From assembly GCF_910591885.1 (NCBI RefSeq), contig NW_025963549.1, forward strand, positions 3,658,001 through 3,722,000: 64,000 nt of DNA, read 5' to 3'. Shown one piece after another: positions 11,561-24,500 of the stretch. Each line of letters opens with the position of its first letter. Position 1 is the first letter of the stretch. Below the pieces are notes generated by a model. The model saw only the letters and a list, made by a program, of their open reading frames with translations, did no database searches and had not been told where the DNA came from. The position numbers were made by a program, and so were the translations under genes. The DNA comes from Bombus terrestris (lineage: Eukaryota; Arthropoda; Insecta; Hymenoptera; Apidae).

Positions 11561-14500
11561 CCAACGGTTTGGCACATAGAGACATTCAAATATTCGCACC
11601 AGCCTGAGGAGCCGGAAGTCTTTATCGAATTGCGTACTGACGAAAGTTTACAGTTTATCAACAGTTTTACATAAATAGTAATATTTCCACATAGTACAGT
11701 GCAACGTGTGGTCCGAAGTCGCTGACAAAATTAGGCAATAATAGGAAATATATGCAAGGCAATATAAAGTATATGTATAGCTTGGAAATTGTAATCGTTG
11801 CTCGCTCCCTCCGCTCGCTCGTAAAAATCTACTCCAACTACACAACCGATCCGACACGTTAGCAAATTCGAAATAAGTCGCCTCCTTATCGAATAACGAA
11901 CGCAAGAGGGATTGGTTTTATGTTAGGCTATAGTTTTCGAGCGAGCGCAGCGAGCGAGGGACGCGTAAAGGTGTGTCACAAACCAACGGTTTGACACATA
12001 GGGACATTGAAATATTCGCACCAGCCCTTGGAGCCGGAAGTCTTTATCGAATTGCGTACTGACGAAAGTTTACAGTTTACCAATAGTTTTACATAAATAG
12101 TAATATTTCCACATAGTACAGTGCAACGTGTGGTCCGAAATCGCTGACAAATTTAGGCAATAACAGGAAATATATGCAAGGCAATATAACGTATATGTAT
12201 AGCTTGGAAATTGTAATCGTTGCTCGCTCCCTCCGCTCGCTCGTAAAAATTTACTCCAGCCTCACAACCGATCCGACACGTTAGTAAATTCGAAATAAGT
12301 CGCCTCCTTATCGAATAACGAACGCAAGAGGGATTGGTTTAGGTTAGGCTATAGTTTTCGAGCTCAGCGAGCGAGGGACGCATAAAGGTGTGTCACAAAC
12401 CAACGGTTTGGCGCATAGGGACATTGAAATATTCGCACCAGCCCGAGGAACCGCAAGTATTTATCGAATTGCGTACTGACAAAAGTTTACAGTTTACCAA
12501 TAGTTTTACATAAATAGTAATATTTTCACATAGTACAGTGCAACGTGTGGTCCGAAATCGCTGACAAAATTAGGCAATAACAGGAAATATATGCAAGGCA
12601 ATATAAGGTATATGTATAGCTTGGAAGTTGTAACCGTTGCTCGCTCGCTCCGCTCGCTCGTAAAAATCTAGTCCAACCTCACAACCGATCCGACACGTTA
12701 GCAAATTTGAAATAAGTCGCCGCCATATCGAATAACGAACGCAAGAGGGATTGGTTTTAGGTTAGTCTATAGTTTTCGAGCGAGCGCAGCGAGCGAGGGA
12801 CGCGTAAAGGTGTGTCACAAACCAACGGTTTGGCACATAGGGACATTGAAATATTCGCACCAACTCGAGGAACCGCAAGTCTTTATCGAATTGCGTACTG
12901 ACGAAAGTTTACAGTTTATCAATAGTTTTACATAAATAGTAATATTTCCACATAGTACGGTGCAATGTGTGGTCCGAAATCGCTGGCAAAATTAGGCAAT
13001 AACAGGAAATATATGCAAGGCAATATAAGGTATATGTATAGCGTGGAAATTGTAACCGTTGTTCGCTCGCTCCGCTCGCTCGTAAAAATCTAGTCCAACC
13101 TCACAACCGATCCGACACGTTAGCAAATTTGAAATAAGTCGCCTCCATATCGAATAACGAACGCAAGAGGGATTGGTTTTAGGTTAGTCTATAGTTTTCG
13201 AGCGAGCGCAGCGAGCGAGGGACGCGTAATGGTGTGTCACAAACCAACGGTTTGGCACATAGGGACATTGAAATATTCGCACCAACTCGAGGAACCGCAA
13301 GTCTTTATCGAATTGCGTACTGACGAAAGTTTACAGTTTATCAATAGTTTTACATAAATAGTAATATTTCCACATAGTACGGTGCAATGTGTTGTCCGAA
13401 ATCGCTGGCAAAATTAGGCAATAACAGGAAATATATGCAAGGCAATATAAGGTATTAGTGTAGCTTGGAAGTTGTAATCGTTGCTCGCTCGCTCCGCTCG
13501 CTCGTAAAAATCTAGTCCAACCTCACAACCGATCCGACACATTAGCAAATTTGAAATAAGTCGCCTCCATATCGAATAACGAACGCAAGAGGGATTGGTT
13601 TTAGGTTAGTCTATAGTTTACGAGCGAGCGCAGCGAGCGAGGGTCGCGTAAATGTGTGTCACAATGCAACGGTTTGGCACATAGGGACAATGAAATATTC
13701 GCACCAGCCCGAGGAACCGCAAGTATTTATCGAATTGCGTACTGACAAAAGTTTGCAGTTTACCAATAGTTTTACATAAATAGTAATATTTTTACATAGT
13801 ACAGTGCATCGTGTGGTCCGAAATCGCTGACAAAGTTACGCAATAGCAGGAAATATATGCAAGGCAATATAAGGTATATGTATAGCGTGGAAAATGTAAC
13901 CGTTGCTCGCTCGCTCCCCTCGCTCGTAAAAATCTAGTCCAACCTTACAACCGATCCGACACGTTAGTAAATTTGAAATAAGTCGCCTCCTTATCGAATA
14001 ACAAACGCAAGAGGGATTGGTTTTAGGTTAGGCTATATTCTTCGAGCGAGCGCAGCGAGCGAGGGACGCGTAAAGGTGTGTCACAAACCAACGGTTTGGC
14101 ACATAGGGACATTGAAATATTCGCACCTGCCCGAGGAGCCGGAAGTCTTTATCGAATTGCGTACTGACAAAAGTTTACAGTTTATCAATAGTTTTACATA
14201 AATAGTAATATTTCCACATAGTACGGTGCAATGTGTGGTCCGAAATCGCTGACAAAATTAGGCAATAACAGGAAATATATGCAAGGCAATATAACGTATA
14301 TGTATAGCTTGGAAATTGTAATCGTTGCTCGCTCCCTCCGCTCGCTCGTAAAAATTTACTCCAGCCTCACAACCGATCCGACACGTTAGTAAATTCGAAA
14401 TAAGTCGCCTCCTTATCGAATAACGAACGCAAGAGGGATTGGTTTTAGGTTAGGCTACAGTTTTCGAGCTCAGCGAGCGAGGGACGCGTAAAGGTGTGTC

Positions 14501-17500
14501 ACAAACCAACGGTTTGGCGCATAGGGACATTGAAATATTCGCACCAGCCCGAGGATCCGCAAGTATTTATCGAATTGCGTACTGACAAAAGTTTACAGTT
14601 TACCAATAGTTTTACATAAATAGTAATATTTTCACATAGTACAGTGCAACGTGTGGTCCGAAATCGCTGACAAAATTAGGCAATAACAGGAAATATATGC
14701 AAGGCAATATAAGGTATATGTATAGCTTGGAAGTTGTAATCGTTGCTCGCTCGCTCCACTTGCTCGTAAAAATCTAGTCCAACCTCACAACCGATCCGAC
14801 ACGTTAGCAAATTTGAAATAAGTCGCCGCCATATCGAATAACGAACGCAAGAGGGATTGGTTTTAGGTTAGTCTATAGTTCTCGAGCGAGCGCAGCGAGC
14901 GAGGGACGCGTAAAGGTGTGTCACAAACCAACGGTTTGGCACATAGGGACATTGAAATATTCGCACCAACTCGAGGAACCGCAAGTCTTTATCGAATTGC
15001 GTACTGACCAAAGTTTACAGTTTATCAATAGTTTTACATAAATAGTAATATTTCCACATAGTACGGTGCAATGTGTGGTCCGAAATCGCTGGCAAAATTA
15101 GGCAATAACAGGAAATATATGCAAGGCAATATAAGGTATATGTATAGCGTGGAAGTTGTAATCGTTGCTCGCTCGCTCCGCTCGCTCGTAAAAATCTAGT
15201 CCAACTTCACAACCGATCCGACACGTTAGCAAATTTGAAATAAGTCGCCTCCATATCGAATAACGAACGCAAGAGGGATTGGTTTTAGGTTAGTCTATAG
15301 TTTACGAGCGAGCGCAGCGAGCGAGGGTCGCGTAAATGTGTGTCACAATCCAACGGTCTGGCACATAGGGACATTCAAATATTCGCACCAGCCCGAGGAA
15401 CCGCAAGTATTTATCGAATTGCGTACTGACAAAAGTTTACAGTTTATCAATAGTTTTACATAAATAGTAATATTTCCACATAGTACGGTGCAATGTGTGG
15501 TCCGAAATCGCTGACAAAATTAGGCAATAACAGGAAATATATGCAAGGCAATATAACGTATATGTATAGCTTGGAAATTGTAATCGTTGCTCGCTCCCTC
15601 CGCTCGCTCGTAAAAATTTACTCCAGCCTCACAACCGATCCGACACGTTAGTAAATTCGAAATAAGTCGCCTCCTTATCGAATAACGAACGCAAGAGGGA
15701 TTGGTTTTAGGTTAGGCTATAGTTTTCGAGCTCAGCGAGCGAGGGACGCGTAAAGGTGTGTCACAAACCAACGGTTTGGCGCATAGGGACATTGAAATAT
15801 TCGCACCAGCCCGAGGAACCGCAAGTATTTATCGAATTGCGTACTGACAAAAGTTTACAGTTTACCAATAGTTTTACATAAATAGTAATATTTTCACATA
15901 GTACAGTGCAACGTGTGGTCCGAAAACGCTGACAAAGTTACGCAATAGCAGGAAATATATGCAAGGCAATATAAGGTATATTTATAGCTTGGAAGTTGTA
16001 ATCGTTGCTCGCTCGCTCCGCTCGCTCGTAAAAATCTAGTCCAACTTCACAACCGATCCGACACGTTAGCAAATTTGAAATAAGTCGCCTCCATATCGAA
16101 TAACGAACGCAAGAGGGATTGGTTTTAGGTTAGTCTATAGTTTACGAGCGAGCGCAGCGAGCGAGGGTCGCGTAAATGTGTGTCACAATCCAACGGTTTG
16201 GCACATAGGGACATTCAAATATTCGCACCAGCCTGAGGAGCCGGAAGTCTTTATCGAATTGCGTAGTGACGAAAGTTTACAGTTTATCAACAGTTTTACA
16301 TAAATAGTAATATTTCCACATGGTACAGTGCAACGTGTGGTCCGACGTCGCTGACAAAATTAGGCAATAATAGGAAATATATGCAAGGCAATATAAAGTA
16401 TATGTATAGCTTGGAAATTGTAATCGTTGCTCGCTCCCTCCGCTCGCTCGTAAAAATCTACTCCAACTACACAACCGATCCGACACGTTAGCAAATTCGA
16501 AATAAGTCGCCTCCTTATCGAATAACGAACGCAAGAGGGATTGGTTTTATGTTAGGCTATAGTTTTCGAGCGAGCGCAGCGAGCGAGGGACGCGTAAAGG
16601 TGTGTCACAAACCAACGGTTTGGCACATAGGGACATTGAAATATTCGCACCAGCCCTTGGAGCCGGAAGTCTTTATCGAATTGCGTACTGACGAAAGTTT
16701 ACAGTTTACCAATAGTTTTACATAAATAGTAATATTTCCACATAGTACAGTGCAACGTGTGGTCCGAAATCGCTGACAAATTTAGGCAATAACAGGAAAT
16801 ATATGCAAGGCAATATAAGGTATATGTATAGCTTGGAAGTTGTAATCGTTGCTCGCTCGCTCCGCTCGCTCGTAAAAATCTAGTCCAACCTCACAACCGA
16901 TCCGACACGTTCCCTAATTTGAAATAAGTCGCCTCCATATCGAATAACGCACGCAAGAGGGATTGGTTTTAAGATGGGCTATAGTTTTCGAGCGAGCGCA
17001 GCGAGCGAGGTACGCGTAAAGGTGTGTCACAAACCAACGGTTTGGCACATAGGGACATTGAAATATTCGCACCAACTCGAGGAACCGCAAGTCTTTATCG
17101 AATTGCGTACTGACGAAAGTTTACAGTTTATCAATAGTTTTACATAAATAGTAATATTTCCACATAGTACGGTGCAATGTGTTGTCCGAAATCGCTGGCA
17201 AAATTAGGCAATAACAGGAAATATATGCAAGGCAATATAAGGTATTAGTGTAGCTTGGAAGTTGTAATCGTTGCTCGCTCGCTCCGCTCGCTCGTAAAAA
17301 TCTAGTCCAACCTCACAACCGATCCGACACATTAGCAAATTTGAAATAAGTCGCCTCCATATCGAATAACGAACGCGAGAGGGATTGGTTTTAGGTTAGT
17401 CTATAGTTTTCGAGCGAGGGCAGCGAGCGAGGGTCGCGTAAATGTGTGTCATAATGCAACGGTTTGGCACATAGGGACATTGAAATATTCGCACCAGCCC

Positions 17501-20500
17501 GAGGAACCGCAAGTATTTATCGAATTGCGTACTGACAAAAGTTTACAGTTTATCAATAGTTTTACATAAATAGTAATATTTCCACATAGTACGGTGCAAT
17601 GTGTGGTCCGAAATCGCTGACAAAATTAGGCAATAACAGGAAATATATGCAAGGCAATATAAAGTATATGTATAGCTTGGAAATTGTAATCGTTGCTCGC
17701 TCGCTCCGCTCGCTCGTAAAAATCTAGTCCAACTTCACAACCGATCCGACACGTTAGCAAATTTGAAATAAGTCGCCTCCATATCGAATAACGAACGCAA
17801 GAGGGATTGGTTTTAGGTTAGTCTATAGTTTTCGAGCGAACGCAGCGAGCGAGGGACGCGTAAAGGTGTGTCACAAACCAACGGTTTGGCACATAGGGAC
17901 ATTGAAATATTCGCACCAGCCCTTGGAGCCGGAAGTCTTTATCGAATTGCGTACTGACGAAAGTTTACAGTTTACCAATAGTTTTACATAAATAGTAATA
18001 TTTCCACATAGTACAGTGCAACGTGTGGTCCGAAATCGCTGACAAATTTAGGCAATAACAGGAAATATATGCAAGGCAATATAAGGTATATGTATAGCTT
18101 GGAAGTTGTAATCGTTGCTCGCTCGCTCCGCTCGCTCGTAAAAATCTAGTCCAACTTCACAACCGATCCGACACGTTAGCAAATTTGAAATAAGTCGCCT
18201 CCATATCGAATAACGAAAGCAAGAGGGATTGGTTTTAGGTTAGTCTATAGTTTTCGAGCGAGCGCAGCGAGCGAGGGACGCGTAAAGGTGTGTCACAAAC
18301 CAACGGTTTGGCACATAGGGACATTGAAATATTCGCACCAGCCCTTGGAGCCGGAAGTCTTTATCGAATTGCGTACTGACGAAAGTTTACAGTTTACCAA
18401 TAGTTTTACATAAATAGTAATATTTCCACATAGTACAGTGCAACGTGTGGTCCGAAATCGCTGACAAATTTAGGCAATAACAGGAAATATATGCAAGGCA
18501 ATATAAGGTATATGTATAGCTTGGAAGTTGTAATCGTTGCTCGCTCGCTCCGCTCGCTCGTAAAAATCTAGTCCAACCTCACAACCGATCCGACACGTTA
18601 GCAAATTTGAAATAAGTCGCCTTCATATCGAATAACGAACGCAAGAGGGATTGGTTTTAGGTTAGTCTATAGTTTTCGAGCGAGCGCAGCGAGCGAGGGA
18701 CGCGTAAAGGTGTGTCACAAACCAACGGTTTGGCACATAGGGACATTGAAATATTCGCACCAACTCGAGGAACCGCAAGTCTTTATCGAATTGCGTACTG
18801 ACGAATGTTTACAGTTTATCAATAGTTTTACATAAATGGTAATATTTCCACATAGTACGGTGCAATGTGTTGTCCGAAATCGCTGGCAAAATTAGGCAAT
18901 AACAGGAAATATATGCAAGGCAATATAAGGTATATGTATAGCTTGGAAGTTGTAATCGTTGCTCGCTCGCTCCGCTCGCTCGTAAAAATCTAGTCCAACC
19001 TCACAACCGATCCGACACATTAGCAAATTTGAAATAAGTCGCCTCCATATCGAATAACGAACGCAAGAGGGATTGGTTTTAGGTTAGTCTATAGTTTTCG
19101 AGCGAGGGCAGCGAGCGAGGGTCGCGTAAATGTGTGTCACAATGCTACGGTTTGGCACATAGGGAAATTGAAATATTCGCACCAGCCCGAGGAACCGCAA
19201 GTATTTATCGAATTGCGTACTGACAAAAGTTTACAGTTCACCAATAGTTTTACATAAATAGTAATATTTTTACATAGTACAGTGCATCGTGTGGTCCGAA
19301 ATCGCTGACAAAATTAGGCAATAACAGGAAATATATGCAAGGCAATATAAGGTATATGTATAGCTTGGAAGTTGTAATCGTTGCTCGCTCGCTCCGCTCG
19401 CTCGTAAAAATCTAGTCCAACCTCACAACCGATCCGACACATTAGCAAATTTGAAATAAGCCGCCTCCATATCGAATAACGAACGCAAGAGGGATTGGTT
19501 TTAGGTTAGTCTATAGTTTTCGAGCGAACGCAGCGAGCGAGGGACGCGTAAAGGTGTGTCACAAACCAACGGTTTGGCACATAGGGACATTGAAATATTC
19601 GCACCAGCCCTTGGAGCCGGAAGTCTTTATCGAATTGCGTACTGACGAAAGTTTACAGTTTACCAATAGTTTTACATAAATAGTAATATTTCCACATAGT
19701 ACAGTGCAACGTGTGGTCCGAAATCGCTGACAAATTTAGGCAATAACAGGAAATATATGCAAGGCAATATAAGGTATATGTATAGCTTGGAAGTTGTAAT
19801 CGTTGCTCGCTCGCTCCGCTCGCCCGTAAAAATCTAGTCCAACCTCACAACCGATCCGACACGTTAGCAAATTTGAAATAAGTCGCCTCCATATCGAATA
19901 ACGAACGCAAGAGGGATTGGTTTTAGGTTAGTCTATAGTTTTCGAGCGAACGCAGCGAGCGAGGGACGCGTAAAGGTGTGTCACAAACCAACGGTTTGGC
20001 ACATAGGGACATTGAAATATTCGCACCAGCCCTTGGAGCCGGAAGTCTTTATCGAATTGCGTACTGACGAAAGTTTACAGTTTACCAATAGTTTTACATA
20101 AATAGTAATATTTCCACATAGTACGGTGCAATGTGTTGTCCGAAATCGCTGGCAAAATTAGGCAATAACAGGAAATATATGCAAGGCAATATAAGGTATA
20201 TGTATAGCTTGGAAGTTGTAATCGTTGCTCGCTCGCTCCGCTCGCTCGTAAAAATCTAGTCCAACCTCACAACCGATCCGACACATTAGCAAATTTGAAA
20301 TAAGTCGCCTCCATATCGAATAACGAACGCAAGAGGGATTGGTTTTAGGTTAGTCTATAGTTTTCGAGCGAGGGCAGCGAGCGAGGGTCGCGTAAATGTG
20401 TGTCACAATGCTACGGTTTGGCACATAGGGACATTGAAATATTCGCACCAGCCCGAGGAACCGCAAGTATTTATCGAATTGCGTACTGACAAAAGTTTAC

Positions 20501-21108
20501 AGTTCACCAATAGTTTTACATAAATAGTAATATTTTTACATAGTACAGTGCATCGTGTGGTCCGAAATCCCTGGCAAAATTAGGCAATAACAGGAAATAT
20601 ATGCAAGGCAATATAAGGTATTAGTATAGCTTGGAAGTTGTAATCGTTGCTCCCTCGCTCCGCTCGCTCGTAAAAATCTACTCCAACCTCACAACCGATC
20701 CGACACGTTAGCAAATTTGAAATAAGTCGCCTCCATATCGAATAACGAACGCAAGAGGGATTGGTTTTAGGTTAGTCTACAGTTTTCGAGCGAGAGCAGC
20801 GAGCGAGGGACGCGTAAAGGTGTGTCACAAACCAACAGTTTGGCACATAGGGACATTGAAATATTCGCACCAGCTCGAGGAACCGCAAGTCTTTATCGAA
20901 TTGCGTACTGACGAAAGTTTACAGTTTACCAATAGTTTTACATAAATAGTAATATTTTCACATAGTACAGTGCAACGTGTGGTCCGAAATCGCTGACAAA
21001 ATTAGGCAAAGCAGGAAATATATGCAAGGCAATATAAGGTATATGTATAGCTTGGAAGTTGTAATCGTTGCTCGCTCGCTCCGCTCGCTCGTAAAAATCT
21101 AGTCCAAC
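11561..21108. repeat. Domain II: mosaic of segmental duplications
   Basis: Monomers here do not follow the 4228-bp order. A segment of about 1.35 kb beginning near 10.84 kb recurs at +4.63 kb (11 monomers), shown by near-identical monomers at 11648-11905 and 16277-16534. A segment beginning near 12.19 kb recurs at about +2.1 kb (5 monomers), followed with the GAGCTCAGCG arm at 12360 and 14466. Between 17.8 and 20.6 kb, monomers with CGAGCGAACGCAGCG arms and CCCTTGGAGCCGG recur at 1.3-1.7 kb intervals. This is the pattern left by repeated unequal exchange with changing register rather than one stable HOR. Confidence 0.65.
21104..21108 (+). other. Target-site duplication, left copy (CCAAC)
   Basis: The five bases before the left LTR are CCAAC and are repeated directly after the right LTR. 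Removing the element and one copy restores the uninterrupted satellite reading AGTCCAACCTCACAACC, so the pre-insertion site is known exactly. Five bases is the usual duplication for Ty1/Copia integrases. Confidence 0.97.
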
Positions 21109-21157
21109 TGTTGAAAATAACAACGTGAGTTCTCGCTCGCCATCTATATGCTGACGG

Positions 21158-21180
21158 CTAGTTACAAAAGAAGTAACTAG
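21158..21180 (+). other. LTR hairpin (8-bp perfect stem)
   Basis: CTAGTTAC at 21158-21165 and GTAACTAG at 21173-21180 are exact reverse complements around a 7-base AAAAGAA loop. The same structure is at 25640-25662 in the right LTR, where it begins just after the Gag-Pol stop codon. A role as an enhancer palindrome or RNA structure is possible; this is inference. Confidence 0.6.
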
Positions 21181-21276
21181 AAGTTGTTCCTAGACACGGT
21201 CGATAGACCTGATCGATAGTTTTAGGACCCCTCTTGCCTTTTTTTTCATTCGTTTGTGACCCTTCTAAGTGTGTGC

Positions 21277-21282
21277 AATAAA
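21277..21282 (+). promoter_or_regulatory. AATAAA polyadenylation signal in the 5' LTR
   Basis: An exact AATAAA in the context GTGTGCAATAAAGCTC, followed by a T/G-containing stretch. The working copy is the one in the right LTR. This one would be in the R region of the 5' LTR and presumably not used. Confidence 0.6.
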
Positions 21283-21373
21283 GCTCTTTCTGCCTCGAGA
21301 AGTGTAGATTTATTATCTATATAACATAATAATAACTAACGCGATCCTACCTCTAAAACATAAAATAACAACA

Positions 21374-21387
21374 GGTTATGGGCCCAG
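21374..21387 (+). promoter_or_regulatory. Primer-binding site, internal initiator tRNA-Met type
   Basis: GGTTATGGGCCCAG starts immediately after the LTR terminal CA. Its reverse complement, CTGGGCCCATAACC, is the anticodon stem-loop of eukaryotic initiator tRNA-Met, including the CAT anticodon. It does not match the 3' end of a tRNA. Priming by an internally cleaved half-tRNA is the known mode of Drosophila copia. The 14-base match ends where the element reads GTTCG. Confidence 0.92.
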
Positions 21388-21583
21388 GTTCGATAATTAG
21401 TTATTATTTTTATTGAAAATATTTTAAATAGTGAGAATATTGGGGAGCGCAGAAGATAACCTAAAAAAAAAAAAAAAAAAAAAGGGAACACGTGGTCGAT
21501 GATTCAGTGTTGAATATCGTAAAGACGCCTTATCAAAAAAATTTTTGCTTGAATTATAATACAATAATTAGAAGAACATAAAA
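21388..21583 (+). other. Untranslated leader of the Copia element
   Basis: AT-rich non-coding stretch between the primer-binding site and the Gag-Pol start. It holds a run of 21 A at 21463-21483. Two short upstream frames are present: one starts in the primer-binding site (21378-21416, 12 codons) and one at 21499-21513 (4 codons). They could lower translation of the main frame, but this is only a possibility. Packaging signals would be expected here but cannot be recognised by eye. Confidence 0.75.
21463..21483 (+). repeat. Poly(A) tract of 21 A in the leader
   Basis: Uninterrupted run of 21 A between CCT and GGGAACA. It is a simple mononucleotide tract whose exact length may be affected by sequencing error. 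Confidence 0.9.
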
Positions 21584-24500
21584 ATGTCGAGCGGAATGAG
21601 TTCTAATATTGAAAAACTAAACAGAGAAAATTACGACACGTGGAAAATGCAAATGAAAGCAATACTCGTTAAGGATGACTTATGGGAATATGTGGATGGT
21701 ACAATAAGTAAACCCCAAGCAGCGGATGAAGCCTCTCTATGGAATAAAAGGGATGGTAAAGCCCAAGCCGATATTATTCTTGCTGTGAGCTCGAGTGAGC
21801 TATGTCACGTGAAGCATTGCAAAACTTCACACGAAATATGGAATAAATTAAAGGAGGTTTACGAATCCAAAGGGCCCGCAAGGAAGGCCACGCTCCTGAA
21901 ACAATTATTGTTCGCGAGAATGCCCGGAAATGAAAATATGTCCGATCATTTAAACAATTTTTTCAGCCACGTGGATAAGCTAAAGGAAATGGACATTGAA
22001 ATCGCTGATGATCTGCTGTCAATCCTATTGTTATACAGCGTCCCGAACACGTATGAAAACTTTAGATGTGCGATCGAATCGCGGGATCAATTGCCTACTC
22101 CAGATGTACTCAGGACAAAGCTATTAGAAGAAGCTAATTCCCGTCGCAATTCGAATGCTGCGAGCGATCACCAGGAAGCCCTACAAGTGGAAGATTCAAA
22201 CAAATACAAAAGGTATGACAAAAATAAAAATTTCTTAAATAAGAATGGACTTGCTAAAGCTAATAAGGCAAAACACATTGAATGTTTTTATTGTCACAAA
22301 CGTGGACATAAGGCGAATCAATGTTTGAAGAAGAAAAGCGACGATCATAAAGCTCAACTAGCGCAAGTCCCTGAAATACCCAACACTGAACAATGCCTAC
22401 ATATTTCCAACATTCAGGACGAAGATAATCAGGGTAATAGTATTATTACTGATATCTCGTTGAATACAAATATGGAATTACCAAAGGAATGGTGCATTGA
22501 CAGTGGTGCGACGTCACACATGTGCTGTGATATAAACTGTTTTGAATCCATAGAGCCAATCAAAAATCAAAGGGTAAGATTAGCGAATGACAAATTAGCA
22601 CAAATCAAAGGTAAAGGTACTGCAATACTATTTAGTTACAAAAAAAATAAACTTGAAAAATTCCGATTGGAAAATGCATTGTATGTACCAGAATTAAAGG
22701 CAAATTTGATCTCGGTATCAAAAGTTACAGCTAAAGGAAAAAGAATCATGTTCACAAATATGACGGCCACAATACTTGGAGAGAAGGATGAGATCATTAC
22801 CACCGCAAGTCGCAAAAGGGATTTGTATATTGTAGATACAAGACCTGAATATGTTGGTATGGTGTGTGAAAACAAAAATACACTTATGGACTGGCACTAC
22901 AAATATGGACACTTGAACGAATCTGACCTGTGGAAATTAATAAATAAGAATATGGTAAACGGTCTACCTGACATAAGACGGAGTAAAATGAATGCTTGCG
23001 AAATATGTCTGAAAGGCAAACAGGCAGCAATCCCAATACCAAAGAGGTCCGAACCAAGAAAATTGGAAATATTGGAACTGATACATTCTGACGTATGTGG
23101 TCCTATAAAACAAGCATCTGTAGGCGGAGCAAGGTATTTTGCCACCTTTATAGATGACACTTCTAGGCTAGTGCATGTGTATATCCTCAAGACAAAGGAT
23201 GAGGTTAAGAGCGCATTCTTGAAATTTAAAGCCTTAGTTGAAAGACAAACAGGAAAAAGGATAAAAGCCCTCAGAACTGACAATGGTTTAGAATATCTAG
23301 GAAAGGAGTTCACAAATGAATTGGAAAACTGTGGTATTCGCAGGGAATTTACAACTCCCCATACACCTCAGCAAAATGGAGTGGCTGAGCGAATGAACAG
23401 GACACTCGTGGAGATGGCACGATGTATGTTGATACAGTCAAACTTACCTATTCATTTTTGGGCGGAAGCTGTTAACACAGCATCATATATTAGAAATAGA
23501 TGCCCAACAGTTCATGGTAAAACACCATATGAAATTTGGCACAAAAGGAAACCAAATGTGAATCATCTAAAAATTTTTGGCACTGAAGCTTATGCACTAA
23601 ATAAGCGGCCCGACAAAGGTAAGTTTGAAGCAAGATCAACAAAATGCATTTTTCTTGGATACGCCGACGAAGCAAAAGCATTCAGATTATGGAATCCAAA
23701 TAAAAGAAAGATTATAATAAGTAGAGATGTTTCCTTCCTAAAAAATATTGAATGCCACAATGATGAAACTGAAAATGAACATGAACAATTCAAATATGAA
23801 TTGATAAACCAGAAACTTGACGAGGAAACCGCAGAAGAGATCCAAGAGCAAGAACATGATGATGATGAAAACCTGGATCAAAATGAAAATAGTGGCCAAG
23901 ATAGATCTGTGGTTAAGAGGGGGCGAGGAAGACCAACTATAATACGTACAGGAAACGTAGGCAGGCCAAGAAAAATTTACCAAACAGTCCCAATAGATCA
24001 GGAAATGGTGCAATTAGTCAATGATAACTTGACCGAGTCAGTGGATGAATTGTTATCTGGACCCCATGCCGAAAAATGGAAGGAAGCCATGAAAACAGAG
24101 TATGACGGCTTGATTAAGAATGATGTTTGGGAATTGGTAAAATGCCCAGCGAATAGATCTCCAATTGGATCAAAATGGGTCTTAAAGACCAAATACAAGG
24201 AAAATGGAGAGGTTGAGCGCAGAAAGGCTAGATTAGTAGCGAGAGGTTTTGCTCAAAAACCGGGCATAGAATACAACGAAACCTTCGCTCCCGTGGCTCG
24301 ATTGACTTCCATTAGAGTCATTATGGCTTTAGCTGCCAAATTGAAATTGGACCTATATCAATTAGATATAACCATGGCGTACACTTACGGCGACTTAAAG
24401 GAAGACATTTATATGCAACAAGCCAAGTATTTCGAGGTATCGGGCAAGGAAGATCATGTATATCACTTGAAGAAGTCATTATATGGATTGAAGCAATCGG

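Larger units (their letters stand above)
1..21108. repeat. Satellite array, left block (about 50 monomers of ~422 bp)
   Basis: Head-to-tail tandem repeats fill this block with no interruption. Each monomer can be taken to begin at CAACCTCACAACCGATCC, seen at 1, 423, 845, 1268 and so on, which gives a period of 422-423 bp. About 50 monomers fit before the retrotransposon. Copies differ by scattered substitutions and a few 1-13 bp indels. No transposon, gene, tRNA or rRNA is visible apart from the satellite. Open frames of 60-90 codons recur on both strands at monomer-linked positions. They lack codon conservation and cannot stay open from one monomer to the next because 422 is not a multiple of 3, so they are not genes. 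A centromeric or pericentromeric location is inferred from this organisation only. Confidence 0.98.
21109..21373 (+). repeat. 5' LTR (265 bp)
   Basis: Begins TGTTGAAAATAACAACG and ends ATAACAACA, with short TGTTG/CAACA inverted ends. Compared by eye with 25591-25855 it has the same length and one substitution (AACGCGATCC here, AACACGATCC on the right). It should contain the promoter (U3), the start and polyadenylation segment (R) and U5. An AATAAA at 21277-21282 fits a polyadenylation signal. A TATATAA at 21318-21324 lies downstream of that signal and so is unlikely to be the promoter TATA box; the promoter may lack one. Confidence 0.97.

Noticed and set aside
1..21108. Recurrent 60-90 codon open frames on both strands of the left array
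   Set aside because: They follow the satellite period, change by frame-disrupting variants between copies, have no recognisable domain, and cannot extend across monomers because the period is not a multiple of three.
20938..21123. Minus-strand open frame crossing the satellite/LTR junction
   Set aside because: It is a chance fusion of satellite sequence with the first bases of the LTR and appeared only with the insertion.
21318..21324. TATATAA as the LTR promoter TATA box
   Set aside because: It lies downstream of the AATAAA in the LTR, in the probable U5 part, so it cannot easily serve transcription starting upstream of the polyadenylation signal.
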